From Paenibacillus glacialis (GTDB taxonomy: Bacteria; Bacillota; Bacilli; Paenibacillales; Paenibacillaceae), in contig NZ_LVJH01000002.1 of assembly GCF_001637205.1 (NCBI RefSeq), positions 248,001-312,000 on the forward strand: a DNA stretch of 64,000 bases. Direction: 5' to 3'. The notes below the pieces were generated by a model that was not told where the DNA came from, ran no database searches, and worked only from the letters and a program-made list of their open reading frames with translations. A program made the position numbers and the translations under genes. Positions 27,193 through 36,566 of the stretch are shown one piece after another (the first letter of the stretch is position 1; each line of letters begins with the position of its first letter).

Positions 27193-29235
27193 TTAAAGAA
27201 GTGCTTTAACGCGGCTAACGACGTTCTCAACCGTAAATCCATATTCCTTCATAACGCGGTCACCAGGAGCAGATGCTCCGAATGTAGAAATACCTAGAAT
27301 ATCACCTTGGTCTCCAACGTATTTCTCCCACCCTAGTGGATAAGCCATTTCAACTGCAAGACGAGCTTTCACTTCTGGTAAGATAACAGACTCTTTATAA
27401 GCTTTATCTTGTTTCTCGAATAAATCCCAGCTCGGCATACTGATGACACGTACTTCAATGCCTTCTTTAGCCAATTCTTCTTGAGCTTTAACAGCGAGTT
27501 GTACTTCGGAACCTGTAGCAAGAATTTGAGCTACTGGACTACCGTTTTTCGCATCTGCTACGACATAAGCTCCACGTTTGATTCCTTCACGAGCACCATC
27601 TACGGATGCAGCAAGAATCGGAAGATTCTGACGAGTCAATACAAGAGCTACCGGATTAGAAGTGTTCTCAACTGTATAAGCCCATGCTGCAGAAGTCTCA
27701 TTAGCATCAGCCGGACGGATAACCGTTAGACCTGGGATAATACGTAGGGAAGCTAGTTGCTCGATAGGTTCATGTGTTGGACCATCTTCACCAACAGCAA
27801 TACTGTCATGTGTCAGTACATACGTTACTGGAAGACCCATGATGGCTGCCAAACGAACAGCTGGACGCAAATAATCGGTAAATACGAAGAACGTTCCGCC
27901 GAAAATTTTAAGTCCTTTGTGTAGTGCAATACCATTCATCGCAGCAGCCATAGCAAACTCACGTACACCATAATAAACATTGCGGCCATCATAACTTTCC
28001 GAAGTGAATGATGCTAGACCATTTAAGTGAGTCATCGTTGAACTTTCCAAGTCAGCAGATCCACCTAGAAGCTGCGGTACATTACCAACTAGACCATTCA
28101 ATGCACTACCAGAAGCTACACGAGTGGAGACTGCTTTATCTTCAGTAGTATATTTAGGAAGGTCTTTGTCCCAACCTTCAGGTAGTTTTTCTGCAACAGC
28201 ATTCTCGAATTGAGCTGCAAGCTCAGGGTAAGCATTCTTATATTGTGCAAATTGCTCTTCCCATGCTTGGTAAGCAGCAATACCATGTTCTTTTACTTTA
28301 GCGAAATGTTCACGAACTTCTTGTGGTACATAGAAGTCTTCTTCATATACCCATTTGTAAGCTTCTTTAGTTAACTTAGCTTCTTCAGCACCTAGTGGAG
28401 ATCCGTGCGTACCACCATGTCCACCTTTACCTTGTTTATTCGGGCTACCGTAACCAATAACGGTTTTCACTTCGATCAACGTTGGACGGTTCGTGTCAGC
28501 TTGTGCTTCTTTGATTGCTTTCTCAATTGCAGGAAGATCATTACCGTCTTCTACGCGCAATACTTGCCAACCATAAGCTTCAAAACGTTTTTGAACATTC
28601 TCAGAGAATGACAAGTTCAATTTACCATCCAAAGAAATATCATTGGAATCATAAAGAGTAATCAATTTACCTAGTTTAAGATGCGCTGCAAGTGAAGCTG
28701 ATTCACTGGAGATACCCTCCATCAAATCGCCATCACCACAGATAGCATACGTGAAGTGGTCAACCACTTTGTAATTATCTTTATTATAAGTTGCGCCAAG
28801 TTGAGCTTCAGCCATAGCCATTCCGACAGCCATACCAATTCCTTGTCCAAGCGGTCCTGTTGTCGCATCTACTCCTGCTGTGTGACCGTATTCTGGGTGA
28901 CCTGGTGTCAAACTTCCCCATTGACGGAAATTCTTCAATTCTTCCATCGGAAGATCATATCCACTTAGGTGTAGCAAGCCGTACAGTAGCATCGAACCAT
29001 GTCCCGCAGACAATACGAAACGGTCACGGTTGATCCATGTTGGTTGATCAGGATTGTGGTTCATCGTCTTCGCGAATAATTGATATCCCATTGGAGCGGA
29101 GCCCATTGGCATACCTGGATGTCCAGAATTCGCCTTTTCAATGGCATCAATAGCCAAAGTACGTATCGTTGTAATGGATAAGTTATCGATCGTGTTGTTC
29201 TCTTCTTTGTTAATCACTTGATTGTTGTTAGTCAT
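27193..29235 (-). CDS. tkt: Transketolase
   Basis: 680 residues from the ATG at 29235, with GAGGAGG upstream (the frame opens at 29250). The thiamine diphosphate motif [20 protein letters not shown] is present, with [15 protein letters not shown] at the N-terminus and [15 protein letters not shown] and GEDGPTHEP in the middle domain. It transfers two-carbon units in the pentose phosphate pathway. The length is normal. Confidence 0.97.
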   Translation of the reverse strand: MTNNNQVINKEENNTIDNLSITTIRTLAIDAIEKANSGHPGMPMGSAPMGYQLFAKTMNHNPDQPTWINRDRFVLSAGHGSMLLYGLLHLSGYDLPMEELKNFRQWGSLTPGHPEYGHTAGVDATTGPLGQGIGMAVGMAMAEAQLGATYNKDNYKVVDHFTYAICGDGDLMEGISSESASLAAHLKLGKLITLYDSNDISLDGKLNLSFSENVQKRFEAYGWQVLRVEDGNDLPAIEKAIKEAQADTNRPTLIEVKTVIGYGSPNKQGKGGHGGTHGSPLGAEEAKLTKEAYKWVYEEDFYVPQEVREHFAKVKEHGIAAYQAWEEQFAQYKNAYPELAAQFENAVAEKLPEGWDKDLPKYTTEDKAVSTRVASGSALNGLVGNVPQLLGGSADLESSTMTHLNGLASFTSESYDGRNVYYGVREFAMAAAMNGIALHKGLKIFGGTFFVFTDYLRPAVRLAAIMGLPVTYVLTHDSIAVGEDGPTHEPIEQLASLRIIPGLTVIRPADANETSAAWAYTVENTSNPVALVLTRQNLPILAASVDGAREGIKRGAYVVADAKNGSPVAQILATGSEVQLAVKAQEELAKEGIEVRVISMPSWDLFEKQDKAYKESVILPEVKARLAVEMAYPLGWEKYVGDQGDILGISTFGASAPGDRVMKEYGFTVENVVSRVKALL

Positions 29236-29250
29236 GTATATCCTCCTCAT

Positions 29251-29661
29251 ACTTCTGTTAAATCTTACGTCGCAAAGCCCTCCATAACGTGTTCCACTGC
29301 GCTGTTATGAAATAAATCCGCTTTGAATGTTTCAATATGACTTATTGTAACACTTGGCTCACTTCATTTCCATATCCTTGTTCAGTTTTTACCTTCCTTG
29401 CATGCATTATCCCATATGTAATACAAGATAATTAAGCTTGTACATGTCATAACGAAGTATTCACTTCAACCCAATCCATTACATAATCCGCTCTAAATCC
29501 TATAAATAGATACATATGTTATTAAAACTTCAGGAAATATCCGTAAAAAAGAGACAAATATATGTTAAACTACTACTATCATCTAAAGATCAACTTTTAG
29601 ATGTGAACTCAAAAATATTTAACTAACGATGGTTATATGATTGAGTAGAGGGTGATGAGAA
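29251..29661. other. Intergenic region between divergent genes
   Basis: About 410 bases without a credible gene. It must hold the tkt promoter and that of the hydrolase at 29662. A short inverted repeat, CATCTAAA (29580-29587) and TTTAGATG (29596-29603), lies 60 bases before the hydrolase start and could be an operator. I see no riboswitch. Confidence 0.5.
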
Positions 29662-30225
29662 ATGTCTAAGGACCACGATATTTATATCCTACTAACGGAT
29701 ACAGGAACAGTTCTGAATAAAACCATTAAGTGGTTCACGAAAGATCCTCTAAATCATGCATCCATTGCATTTGACAAAGAATTAACAGAAGTATATAGTT
29801 TCGGTCGAAAGAACCCAAACAATCCATTCTTCGCGGGTTTCGTTAAGGAAGACATGAACTGGGAATTATTCAGACATGCTACGTGCGCGGTTTATCGTTG
29901 TAAGGTTAATACAGAGGTTTACAACAATATTCGCAATCAAATTCTTGATATGGAACGCAACCATGAACTATATAAATATAATTTAATTGGTATGCTTGGA
30001 CTCCTTCTTAATGTAAAAATTAAGAGAGACTATGCTTATTTCTGTTCTCAATTTGTAGCTTCTGTATTCGAAAACAACGGTGTTCATTTAATAAATAAAT
30101 CCTCTTTACTTGCTACACCAGGTGATTTGGTTAATGCCCCTGACCTACAATTAATCTACAAAGGAAAACTCCAGCGTTACCTTAAACCTACTCGAGTCGT
30201 ATTCAAACGGATAAGAACCGCTTAA
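29662..30225 (+). CDS. YiiX-like permuted papain-fold cysteine hydrolase
   Basis: 187 residues. A conserved His lies in DPLNHASIAFD (residue 32) and a Cys in YFCSQFVASVFENNG (residue 128), preceded by YNLIGML. The order His first then Cys in a YxCSxxV motif is that of the permuted NlpC/P60 (YiiX/YebB) group. The substrate in bacteria is generally unknown; candidates are lipids, amides or peptides. No signal peptide is visible, so it appears cytoplasmic. It ends at its own terminator and precedes the radical SAM gene by 238 bases on the same strand. Confidence 0.72.
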   Translation: MSKDHDIYILLTDTGTVLNKTIKWFTKDPLNHASIAFDKELTEVYSFGRKNPNNPFFAGFVKEDMNWELFRHATCAVYRCKVNTEVYNNIRNQILDMERNHELYKYNLIGMLGLLLNVKIKRDYAYFCSQFVASVFENNGVHLINKSSLLATPGDLVNAPDLQLIYKGKLQRYLKPTRVVFKRIRTA

Positions 30226-30256
30226 CATTTCATAGAACAATACATAAACAAAACTG

Positions 30257-30296
30257 TAAGCTGCTCCAGTAGTCACAACTGGTGTCAGCTTCTTTC
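30257..30296 (+). terminator. Probable terminator of the hydrolase gene
   Basis: AAGCTG and CCAGT pair with ACTGG and CAGCTT around a seven-base loop, followed by CTTTC. It lies 30 bases after the stop. Confidence 0.65.
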
Positions 30297-30463
30297 ATTT
30301 GGGCTAAATCCCTCGTAATCTTGTCGCTACTATTATTTGGAAATGTTCCCACCATGCTAACTATGACATTTGCAACTGTAAAAAAGCTGAAACTATTAGA
30401 TGATATTAACGATGTGATCATTTCGCATTTTAATTTACGTTTAATGTTCAGGAGGATTAATAA

Positions 30464-31795
30464 ATGAAACAACATAACTGGGTTCGATCCCGGTTCAATG
30501 CCATCTCTTCTACAAAAGAAGGAGAACTTTTACTATACAACAGCTATACAGGGGCTATTTCCGCATTTCCAGATGTGGAACGTGAAGAGGTCATGGCATC
30601 CCTCAAAGGTCATGGAATAATCAGCACAGAACTAACAGAACTTCAACAACAAATGTTAGAGATGGGGTTCATCATTCCATCCGATGTGGACGAAGAGAGA
30701 AGAGCGCAATTTCTTTTTCAAGCTGTTAACCGTACGGATGTGTTACACCTTTCGATTCTAACTACAGAAGCCTGTAATTTTCGTTGTGTGTACTGTTATG
30801 GAGATTTCGTAAAAGGGAAAATGCCGCAAGACATTATTGAGGGCTTGAAAACATATGTTCAGAATCAAGCAAGAACCTTACGTCATTTATCCATTAGTTG
30901 GTTTGGTGGAGAACCTTTGGCTGCATCCGATGTGATTGGCGAATTATCAGAAGCCTTTATCGAAGTTTGTGCCCAATGGGGAATTGAATATAGTGCTGAA
31001 ATTTTGACGAATGGCTATTTTTTGAAGCCTAAGTTGTTTGCGAAGCTAGATGAGTGGCAGATTAAACGTTATATGATCACACTCGATGGTCCTGAAGAGA
31101 TACATAATGCAAGAAGGAACCTCATTGGTGAAGGTGGAAGTTTCCAAGTCATCTTAAACAATTTACTTGAGATGAAGAAGACAGATAAAGACTTTGAAGT
31201 CGCTCTTCGTGTGAATTTTGATAACGATAACTTACCTTATATGGATGAGCTTATCGATATTTTTGCCGAACATTTCGCTCATGACCGTAGATTCCAAACG
31301 TATTTCCGTCCTGTAGGACGTATGGGTGGTAAGAATGATGCTCATTTACCAATATGTGATGATAACACAAAAGACAAGATGATCTGGGAATTGACACAGT
31401 CTGCACTTGATCGAGGGGTAGCCATGAGTTCTATCGTTGAGAATGCACTTATGCCTTTAGGATCAACTTGTTATTGTGTGAAACCTAATGCCTTCGTTGT
31501 CGGGTCTGATGGGGGTTTATATAAATGCTCAGTAGCCTTTGATGAACCTATTAATCAATTAGGGAAGGTTCTTCCGGATGGAACATTTGACTTAGATTAT
31601 GATAAATATGCTTACTGGGTTACTCCTGGTCCTGAACGTGATAAAGCTTGCGATGCATGCTTCTTCCGTCCTTCCTGCAACGGAAACCATTGTAAACTCT
31701 ATCGAATGAGGAACGACGAGAGACCTTGCTCTTTTGAGAAAAAAGAAATCAAAAAAGTCCTCGAAACGATATATCTAGACCATACTCTAGCGTAG
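30464..31795 (+). CDS. Radical SAM/SPASM peptide maturase
   Basis: 443 residues. The N-terminal 90 residues (SRFNAISSTKEGELLLYNS, EMGFIIPSDVDEE) resemble the leader-peptide-binding region of many RiPP maturases. The radical SAM Cys motif CNFRCVYC is at residues 104-111, and ISWFGGEPL follows. In the C-terminal SPASM domain the cysteines CYC, LYKC, CDAC, CNGNHC and PC can coordinate two further Fe-S clusters. The enzyme would use SAM-derived radicals to modify a peptide. GGAGG lies eight bases before the ATG. The gene is followed after 12 bases by a 30-codon peptide gene and a terminator. No transporter or protease gene is in the operon. Confidence 0.92.
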   Translation: MKQHNWVRSRFNAISSTKEGELLLYNSYTGAISAFPDVEREEVMASLKGHGIISTELTELQQQMLEMGFIIPSDVDEERRAQFLFQAVNRTDVLHLSILTTEACNFRCVYCYGDFVKGKMPQDIIEGLKTYVQNQARTLRHLSISWFGGEPLAASDVIGELSEAFIEVCAQWGIEYSAEILTNGYFLKPKLFAKLDEWQIKRYMITLDGPEEIHNARRNLIGEGGSFQVILNNLLEMKKTDKDFEVALRVNFDNDNLPYMDELIDIFAEHFAHDRRFQTYFRPVGRMGGKNDAHLPICDDNTKDKMIWELTQSALDRGVAMSSIVENALMPLGSTCYCVKPNAFVVGSDGGLYKCSVAFDEPINQLGKVLPDGTFDLDYDKYAYWVTPGPERDKACDACFFRPSCNGNHCKLYRMRNDERPCSFEKKEIKKVLETIYLDHTLA

Positions 31796-31807
31796 GAGGT
31801 GAATGTC

Positions 31808-31900
31808 ATGCGTGTCATTAAAGCCGGAATCAAACCTGCCGAAGCAGCAGCTTCAGGAAGAGTTAGCAAGAACAACCCAGGTGGATTGAATAAAAAGTAA
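31808..31900 (+). CDS. Candidate RiPP precursor peptide
   Basis: A 30-codon ORF too short for usual gene callers. Its ATG follows AGGAGGTGA (31794-31802), a near-perfect Shine-Dalgarno that overlaps the stop of the maturase gene, at optimal spacing. The peptide is MRVIKAGIKPAEAAASGRV followed by SKNNPGGLNKK. It is basic, rich in Ala, Gly, Lys and Asn, and contains no Cys, Trp, Tyr, Phe or His. The transcript ends at 31929-31980. A second start, ATG at 31803, would open a 28-codon frame (begins MSCVSLKPESN) that overlaps out of frame; its spacing of three bases makes it less likely. Assignment as substrate rests on position. Confidence 0.68.
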   Translation: MRVIKAGIKPAEAAASGRVSKNNPGGLNKK

Positions 31901-31928
31901 CAGAAATGCTCGGTGTTTAAAGAAATAT

Positions 31929-31980
31929 GAGGGAGTTGTCCTACAGACCATTAAAATGGCTAGGGCAACTCCCTCTTTAA
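31929..31980 (+). terminator. Terminator of the maturase-peptide operon
   Basis: GAGGGAGTTG and CCTA pair with TAGG and CAACTCCCTC, then TTTAATT. The right arm overlaps the last codons of the decayed DUF4184 gene on the other strand. Confidence 0.9.
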
Positions 31981-33016
31981 TTGAACCCTTATCCTATAAA
32001 TAATACTAGCTACTAAGAGTCCAAGGAAGAATCCAGAAATCGATGAAACAACTAACATACCCATATAATTCGTACTTGAGGAAAATAAGAACTTCAGTGT
32101 TAGAGTAATAATGGTTACAAGAAGAACCGTGATACATATCCAGATTTATGTGTAAACCCATCTAATAACACATGTGAGTAAAAACCGATCATGACAGAAA
32201 CGATAAATATGATCCAGCTGCGTACAGTGGATAAGTTCCAGTCTTGTATTATTCCATTGGATTTTTTGTCCATATTGAATAATGGGGGTAGATTATGTGT
32301 TAACGGCACCTTAATTAATCTATGAAAAATATATGCTAACAACAGGCTTAGTGGAATGGCTTGAATAAAAAGACCTTTGGTTGTATGACCCATGATTTGA
32401 TATGGTTCGAGTGCCATAAAATATTCAAAATCCGGTGCCATACTCCCAAGAATAATCCCTGTTAAACTTACATATTTAGGTTTTAATAACTTCAAAGGTG
32501 CAGCATACAATGGATGTGCAAATGTAAAAGGTATATCTATCCATCCTTTCTCACAAGGATAGATGCAAATATTAATGAATGATTTCAACTCTTCAGTTCG
32601 TGTAAAGATATGGTCTGGTTCTATTGAGAACTCCGTATTCTGCACCGTTCCAAACCAATGCGCACCTACGGTTAAGATATTGGCTGACTTCCCTGCCGTG
32701 ATATCTGCATTACTATCACCGACAAAGACCACTTCATCTGATCGTAGATTCATCATTTGTATTGCTTTGTAGATCCCTTCTGGATCTGGTTTAGGCTGTG
32801 TAACTTCATCTCCCGCTATTGTAGTTATAAAAAAATCTGTAATGCCAAGGTTCTTTAAACATATATCTAAGCACTTTCTACTTTTGTTAGTAATAATCAC
32901 CATCTTAATATGTAGTAAAGTTAACTCTTTCAAAAGATTCATGATCTCTTGGGGCATCGTTACCATTTCATGAATCTACAAGCCTTGAATGATAGTGGTA
33001 ATGTATCTGCTAACAT
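31960..33016 (-). pseudogene. Decayed HAD phosphatase joined to a broken DUF4184 membrane protein gene
   Basis: The longest open frame, 32966-32115, joins the second half of an HAD phosphatase (VIITNKSRKCLDI, KPDPEGIYKAI, VFVGDSNADITAGK) to the start of a DUF4184 protein (IPFTFAHPLYAAPLK, GSMAPDFEYF). The phosphatase lacks its DxD nucleophile motif. A remnant, MLADTLPLSFKA, is readable in another frame at 33016-32980, so an internal piece is lost. At the other end the frame stops after SGYVSRFFL, but another frame continues ITVLLVTIITLTLKFLF and further membrane sequence down to a TAG at 31962-31960. Several deletions or frameshifts have therefore occurred. A short protein might still be made, but catalytic function is unlikely. 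Confidence 0.8.
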
Positions 33017-33088
33017 AAAAATGCATCCTCTAGAATTTCATCAGTTAAACCCAGTGGTTATTCCAATGTCTATTCTGTAGGATGCACT
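33017..33088 (-). terminator. Terminator of the ferredoxin gene
   Basis: On minus, TGCATCCT with AGAAT pairs with ATTCT and AGGATGCA across a long loop, followed by TTTTTATG. It lies about 50 bases after the ferredoxin stop. Confidence 0.65.
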
Positions 33089-33134
33089 TCAGTTTAAAGT
33101 AAGTAATTTCGCAATAGTGGGATTCTTATGTTCT

Positions 33135-33458
33135 TTATTCTTGAGGTCGTCCGCCCGGTTCTAAACCAGATTCGAAAGCTGTCATCAATGGCTTCACAGA
33201 TAGATCTGTGTGTACGCGAACTTGACAGGAGAGACGGATATTAGGTTCTGTGATCTCTTTTTTCGCAAGAAGTTCTGCTTCTACCTGGTCGATTGGTCCA
33301 GCGTCTCCTTCAAGAATCTCAACACGGCAAGTTGTACATCTAGCGTTTCCGCCACAACGGTGTAAAATATCGACTCCATTGTCTTCAAGAACAAGTACTA
33401 GTTTTCTTCCTTCTTCGGCTTGAAATGAGCCTTTTCCTTCTACTTGAATCGTTGGCAT
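33135..33458 (-). CDS. 2Fe-2S ferredoxin
   Basis: 107 residues. The cluster ligands are Cys35, Cys41 and Cys44 in RCGGNARCTTC and Cys78 in IRLSCQV, the plant-type/adrenodoxin-like spacing. The N-terminal beta-grasp sequence IQVEGKGSFQAEEGRKLVLVL fits. It passes single electrons in the cytoplasm; its partner is not encoded nearby. Single gene with a GGGAGC site ahead of the ATG. Confidence 0.93.
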   Translation of the reverse strand: MPTIQVEGKGSFQAEEGRKLVLVLEDNGVDILHRCGGNARCTTCRVEILEGDAGPIDQVEAELLAKKEITEPNIRLSCQVRVHTDLSVKPLMTAFESGLEPGGRPQE

Positions 33459-33517
33459 GTGAACTGCTCCCTTCGTTACTTTACTACTCTAGTTTACCCG
33501 ATCTTGGCATCGTTAGG

Positions 33518-33557
33518 CGAGAAACTATCACCTTTTTCAAAATGTGATAGCTTCTCG
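33518..33557 (-). terminator. Stem-loop after the VWA operon
   Basis: In the minus-strand RNA, GAGAAGCTATCAC pairs with GTGATAGTTTCTC (one G-U pair) around a 12-base loop, 85 bases after the last stop. There is no run of U after it, so it may stabilise the 3' end rather than terminate. The rest of 33459-33641 is empty. Confidence 0.5.
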
Positions 33558-33641
33558 TATGTTCGCAAGTGCTCCAACACGCTATCTCAACCATTTCCTC
33601 TAGCCAGACGTATTCGCTCGACATTATTATCCACGGAACAT

Positions 33642-36566
33642 TCAACGTGAATTTCGTTTCTTCGCAGCAAGCAGGCGGTCCATCGATGTGGACCGCTCAT
33701 CTGCGGACGCATCAGCTGGCGCCGCTGCTGATGGAGCGCTCGGCTCGGCCTTTGGCTGCCGAGCCCGCTCTACCGGCGGCTTCGCACGCGCCGCCGGTCT
33801 CTCCGAAGCCGGGATGATATCCCCAGCTTCCTGCGGGCTGCGCCCGCCCGCACCGCCGCGTTCCGCGGGCGGTGCTGCTTGCGGCGGCGAGGCTGCGCTG
33901 CCGCCGTAAAAGGCAGCGGCGCGTTCCTTGCGCGCCGCAAGCCGGGTCACGCCGGCGGCTGGCGCAGCCTCGCCGGCAGGAGCGGGCCGCCGCCGCAGGA
34001 TGGCGGCAAGCCGCGCCGTTATGCTTGCCCATGGCAGCGACAAGCGGCGCACAGCAATGTCTGCGACCCATAGCAATAACGCTGCTATAAGTAGCGCATA
34101 GCTTAAATCATGGAGCATACGGCTAGGTCTAGCCTTTGGAGCAAACAGTTCCTCAGGCTTATCCCAAGATAACATGCGCCCTCCAGTAAGATCAGCAAGT
34201 CGACTAAGCCCCTGTTTCGAATCCCCATTCGTAATACGATACTCCGGAGAATAAGGTACGATTAATCCAGTACCTGGCGCAAGAATCTTGTCGGCGTCTC
34301 CTGTACCATCAACTAAAGACAACATGAAAGATCCAGGTTGATCAACCAACATCTCACCGGTGTATTGACCAGGTGATTCTTGGTATAAAGTAACTTTCTG
34401 CTCTTTCAAATCCTCACCTGTCACGACAGCTATCATTTCATCAGGCGCAGGTTCATCGTCGCTAACAGCTACCTGTAACTGAACTTCATTTCCCTTTACC
34501 TCTGTCTTTATTTCATAAGGAGAAGCTGTAAATTGTGGAAAAGTCCACTTCATCATCTGCGTTAACACATCAGAGAACGCTGACCATGACACCCATTCCT
34601 TGGACCATTTCCCCGTCAGGTCACTGGTCCATGCAACGGTACGTCCTGAACCATACTGCCATCTAGACAGTAGCGGATCAGGCTCCGGACTAACCAAGGC
34701 CGTCTGTGCAGTCGGTTTGGGCGTTGTTGCTACATAACCATTAATCGTAGGCACTCCCGCTTCAAAAAGTGAGCTCCAATCCCCAGCATCTTGCATCGCA
34801 GGGATGAATGGCTTATCAACAATGTAAGACTGAGCCATCATCACCGCTTCCCGACTGAATATCGCTGGGATGGTTGTTTCATCCTGCACGAAGTAATATC
34901 TACCCTTCGCAGCATCGGCTAATGTTTCTAGTAATACCGTATCCGAATCCTGCCCCACAGCAACGGATGAGAGCGTCATATTATTGCCTCTCATTTGCTG
35001 AATAAGTCCATCATATGCCCCATTACCTGCTGATTGCCCATCGGTCATAAGAATAATATGCTTTCTTTGAGCCTTAACAAGTAATAATTCTTGTACAGCA
35101 GAACTTAAAGCTGGATAAATATCCGTTCCACCTTGAGATTGAATCGACTGAATCTGATTGAGAACGTCCTCTTTATTGGTTAATTTTTGCGGTGAAACTA
35201 CCCACCACGGCTGATTATCAAAAGCAACAACCCCAACGGTATCTTTCGGACGCATCAATTCTACAGTTCTCATGGCCGCTTCTTTAGCCAGTTCTATTTT
35301 GTCTCCGCTCATACTCCCCGATCGGTCAATCACAAGTATAAGTCCCAAGGATGGTATTTCGCGTTTCCCTACCAGCTCCATCGAGACTGGTAGAAGTTTC
35401 TCAATAGGGGTCTTGAAATATCCACCCATTCCAAAGCTGTCTTCGCCTCCAGCCATCATAAAGCCTATTCCATAACTTCTGACCGCTTGCTCAATCAGAT
35501 CCATCTGACGTCCGCCAACACGATCTGCGGATACATTATTAAAAACAATGCTATCATAGGCACCATATTTTGCTAGCTCAGAAGGTAATAACTCAGGTAG
35601 AATCACATCATATTGAATAAGTCCCGAAGATAGAGCAGCGGTAATATTCCCCGATGTCTCAGCATCTCCTTCCACAACTAATACTTTCGGGGGACCTTCT
35701 ACACGAGTAAAAGCATACCCTGCATTATTCGCTGATTGCTTATCTCCATCCATAAAGATTTCAGCCCGATAACGATGAAGCCCGGTTGTCTTAGCTAGCC
35801 CTTTCAAACCGTAACGATTATCCCCCGGCGTTACCTCTACCTTTTGTCTTCCAATTTCGCGATTATCTTCATACAGTCGAAGCTCTCCGGTGGCCTCATA
35901 TGTACTTCGAAGCATGACTTCGAAATAAAAAGACTCCGCCTGATACAACTTATCAGGAACGATAAGTTCTTCAACAGATACATCCTTAATCTCGACTTGA
36001 GGGGACTCCAATATATCTACAGCAATCCCTCGGTCCTTTAGTAACCTTCCAGCAGAAAGCATGCTACCTACGTTCTCTTCTCCATCTGTGATCATGACCA
36101 TTCGAGCATCACCTTGGTCACTTAGAAGACTACTTCCTAACTGTATCCCCGCTTCTAAATTACTAAATTCTCGCTTTAAGGATGCATTAAGTTGCACGTT
36201 ATCGATCTTAGAAGTCGAAAGCTTTCGCTCAACAGCAGCACCCAATCCTGTGGATACGATAGAGGTCTGATCTTCCTTATTTTTATTATCAGCAGATTTC
36301 TGAATCCACCCCTTCAACTGCTCTCCATCAGGCATACTGAAGGAACGGTCAACGAGATAGACTATTTCTTTTTGATAGAGCACGGTGTAGGATTGTAGGC
36401 CTGATAACATCAGAACAAGTATTAATAATATCGTTGAACGAATACCGATCGCCCATTTCTTCCGTGAACCAGACAACCTGAAATCTGATCTATAGGCATA
36501 CACCATAAGACCCGCTAGCGGAATAAGTAATAACAACCACCATGGATGACTAAATTGAACGCCCAC
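33642..36566 (-). CDS. Large membrane protein with two VWA domains, glutamine-amidotransferase-like domain and GC-rich tail
   Basis: 974 residues, GTG start at 36566, overlapping the previous gene by 17 bases. Two membrane segments lie at about 7-25 and 40-60. A first VWA domain starts IVYLVDRSFSMPDG. A class-I glutamine-amidotransferase-like fold lies near 290-400 (VLVVEGDAETSG, FMMAGGEDSFGMGGY). A second VWA domain with a complete metal-binding DRSGSMSGDK starts near 410. A third membrane segment is near 820-840. The last 130 residues are Ala/Pro/Arg/Gly-rich and presumably disordered, encoded by very GC-rich DNA. It is the last gene of the MoxR/DUF58/VWA operon. BatA/BatB-like functions in envelope stress are possible. 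The metal site suggests ligand or partner binding. Confidence 0.88.
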   Translation of the reverse strand: MGVQFSHPWWLLLLIPLAGLMVYAYRSDFRLSGSRKKWAIGIRSTILLILVLMLSGLQSYTVLYQKEIVYLVDRSFSMPDGEQLKGWIQKSADNKNKEDQTSIVSTGLGAAVERKLSTSKIDNVQLNASLKREFSNLEAGIQLGSSLLSDQGDARMVMITDGEENVGSMLSAGRLLKDRGIAVDILESPQVEIKDVSVEELIVPDKLYQAESFYFEVMLRSTYEATGELRLYEDNREIGRQKVEVTPGDNRYGLKGLAKTTGLHRYRAEIFMDGDKQSANNAGYAFTRVEGPPKVLVVEGDAETSGNITAALSSGLIQYDVILPELLPSELAKYGAYDSIVFNNVSADRVGGRQMDLIEQAVRSYGIGFMMAGGEDSFGMGGYFKTPIEKLLPVSMELVGKREIPSLGLILVIDRSGSMSGDKIELAKEAAMRTVELMRPKDTVGVVAFDNQPWWVVSPQKLTNKEDVLNQIQSIQSQGGTDIYPALSSAVQELLLVKAQRKHIILMTDGQSAGNGAYDGLIQQMRGNNMTLSSVAVGQDSDTVLLETLADAAKGRYYFVQDETTIPAIFSREAVMMAQSYIVDKPFIPAMQDAGDWSSLFEAGVPTINGYVATTPKPTAQTALVSPEPDPLLSRWQYGSGRTVAWTSDLTGKWSKEWVSWSAFSDVLTQMMKWTFPQFTASPYEIKTEVKGNEVQLQVAVSDDEPAPDEMIAVVTGEDLKEQKVTLYQESPGQYTGEMLVDQPGSFMLSLVDGTGDADKILAPGTGLIVPYSPEYRITNGDSKQGLSRLADLTGGRMLSWDKPEELFAPKARPSRMLHDLSYALLIAALLLWVADIAVRRLSLPWASITARLAAILRRRPAPAGEAAPAAGVTRLAARKERAAAFYGGSAASPPQAAPPAERGGAGGRSPQEAGDIIPASERPAARAKPPVERARQPKAEPSAPSAAAPADASADERSTSMDRLLAAKKRNSR

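Noticed and set aside
30282-30467. 61-codon GTG frame ending in an ATGA overlap with the radical SAM start, as an alternative precursor peptide
   Set aside because: No Shine-Dalgarno at the GTG or at the inner ATG codons (30354, 30363), and its first part lies in the preceding terminator. The overlap may be chance.
33688-34090. Several plus-strand frames and an alternative minus frame in the GC-rich segment
   Set aside because: Product of GC bias opposite the VWA protein tail; compositions are Ala/Arg/Pro-rich with no motif.
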